From: Vicia villosa
Lineage: Eukaryota; Streptophyta; Magnoliopsida; Fabales; Fabaceae
Reading direction: 5' to 3'
Length of the DNA stretch: 64,000 bases
NCBI RefSeq assembly: GCF_029867415.1
Contig: NW_026705324.1
Coordinates: 558,001-622,000, forward strand
The position numbers and the translations under genes were made by a program. Of the stretch, positions 63,322 through 64,000 are shown piece after piece; within the stretch, counting starts at the first letter, position 1, and each line of letters begins with the position of its first letter. A model generated the notes under the pieces. It was not told the origin of the DNA and did not search any database. It worked only from the letters and a program-made list of their open reading frames with translations.

Positions 63322-64000
63322 TGTCATACCCCAAATTTGTCCTACCCTTTAACTCCTAGCTGGCTTAGGCTTTGCATTCATGTACATACATCACTTAGGT
63401 CATAATCCACATTCATGCATCCATATCATGGGTACTATTCAAAAGGCTAGCAAAGAAAGAGCTCTATTGCAAAGAAGTTTGATCAGAGAACAAGGAAGAC
63501 TGAGGTATAATCATGTGGTTCTATGTTCAAGAAAGTCCTCCTGGATTGGGGTTTCTCTCTACTTCAAATCAGGGCATTGAGTGAAGAGTGCAAGCTTGCA
63601 AATTGTCTGGTCCTTTAAATAGGGGTTTCTTTGACCAAAGTCAACCAGTTGACTTTCTGGTCAACATTTAATCAGAAGAGGCTTCTATGTGTGGAAAATT
63701 TCTCATACTGACTGGGTGGAGGTGTTTGTTTGACTGGAATTGATTGGAGGAGATTTAATCGGGAATTTCATCAATAGTCGGAAGAATCAGAACAGTTGAC
63801 TTTTGGGGTCAAAGTCAGAAGAATTATTCAAATATTGACTTTTGGTGGAAAATCGGTCAAGAAAAGTTAAAGAATGGATAAAATCGGGAGTTTGGCAAAA
63901 AGTTGCAAAAAATAGAAAAATGACAAAAATAGAAAGTTTCAACACTTAGAAAATATTTTGGCGTTTTAAATCTTGATGAGCAGTCCACTTCAGCACCAGA
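63322..64000 (+). repeat. 3' LTR of B, first 679 bases
   Basis: Same as 36279-36957 with one difference seen (GCTGGC for GCTAGC near 63361). The rest lies beyond the window. Confidence 0.95.

Larger units (their letters stand above)
36279..64000 (+). mobile_element. element B: Ogre/Tat retrotransposon, split by E, runs off window
   Basis: 5' LTR, PBS, ORF1, gag, pro, intron, RT-RH-aRH-INT, 3' UTR, polypurine tract and the beginning of the 3' LTR are present in order on the + strand. It is inserted in the 5' LTR of A and is itself interrupted at 45153/55451 by E. Only one LTR difference is seen in 679 comparable bases, so it inserted recently. Apart from the insertion of E, the only coding lesion seen is an in-frame TAG at 56022-56024. 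Confidence 0.94.

Overview
The window is plant nuclear DNA that consists almost entirely of LTR retrotransposons nested inside one another. The dominant type is the Ogre/Tat lineage of Ty3/gypsy: LTRs of about 2.7-5.7 kb, an extra ORF1 before gag, two RNase H domains, a PBS of the tRNA-Arg type, and an intron between protease and reverse transcriptase. One Ty1/copia element of the SIRE/Maximus type is also present. This mixture points to a large-genome legume, most likely tribe Fabeae (pea, vetch, Lathyrus), but species cannot be fixed from the sequence. I found no convincing host gene.

Layout. (1) 1-7758: a SIRE-type copia element on the + strand whose 5' LTR lies left of the window. It has gag, a pol with stop codons and most of RT/RNase H deleted, a separate 409-codon ORF in the env position, and a complete 3' LTR. 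It is inserted in (2) 7759-9516, element C, the right part of an old Ogre-like LTR on the + strand. C lies in (3) 9517-14458, element D, an old Ogre-like element with truncated 5' LTR, PBS, a gag fragment and 3' UTR but no pol. D is split at 14458 by (4) 14459-36278, element A, a long Ogre on the - strand: complete 3' LTR 14459-20155, 3' UTR, pol with one stop codon, a gag-pro ORF of 1275 codons, ORF1, PBS and part of the 5' LTR. That 5' LTR is split at 36278 by (5) element B, 36279 to beyond 64000, + strand: complete 5' LTR, PBS, ORF1, gag, pro, intron, intact RT-RH-RH-INT, 3' UTR and the first 679 bases of the 3' LTR. The gag of B is split by (6) element E, 45154-55450, - strand, complete with a perfect CCTAG target duplication and two 2702-bp LTRs, coding only for gag.

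The nesting order D > A > B > E agrees with LTR divergence counted by eye: about 18 substitutions in 3.45 kb for A, 1 in 679 bases for B, 3 in 2702 for E. All insertions except those of C and D therefore look recent. E carries no ORF1, protease or pol, so it was presumably moved by enzymes supplied in trans, for example by relatives of A or B.

The most unusual signal is structural. Directly after pol in A and B, and in the 3' UTRs of D and E, there are two to four short hairpins in a row. They share their flanks but have different, compensating stem sequences. Hairpin arrays with changing but still complementary stems also occur in the LTRs and in the 3' UTR minisatellites. A second signal is that LTRs of A and D contain tRNA-like units with an A box, a B box and a T-run, in other words complete type 2 RNA polymerase III promoters.
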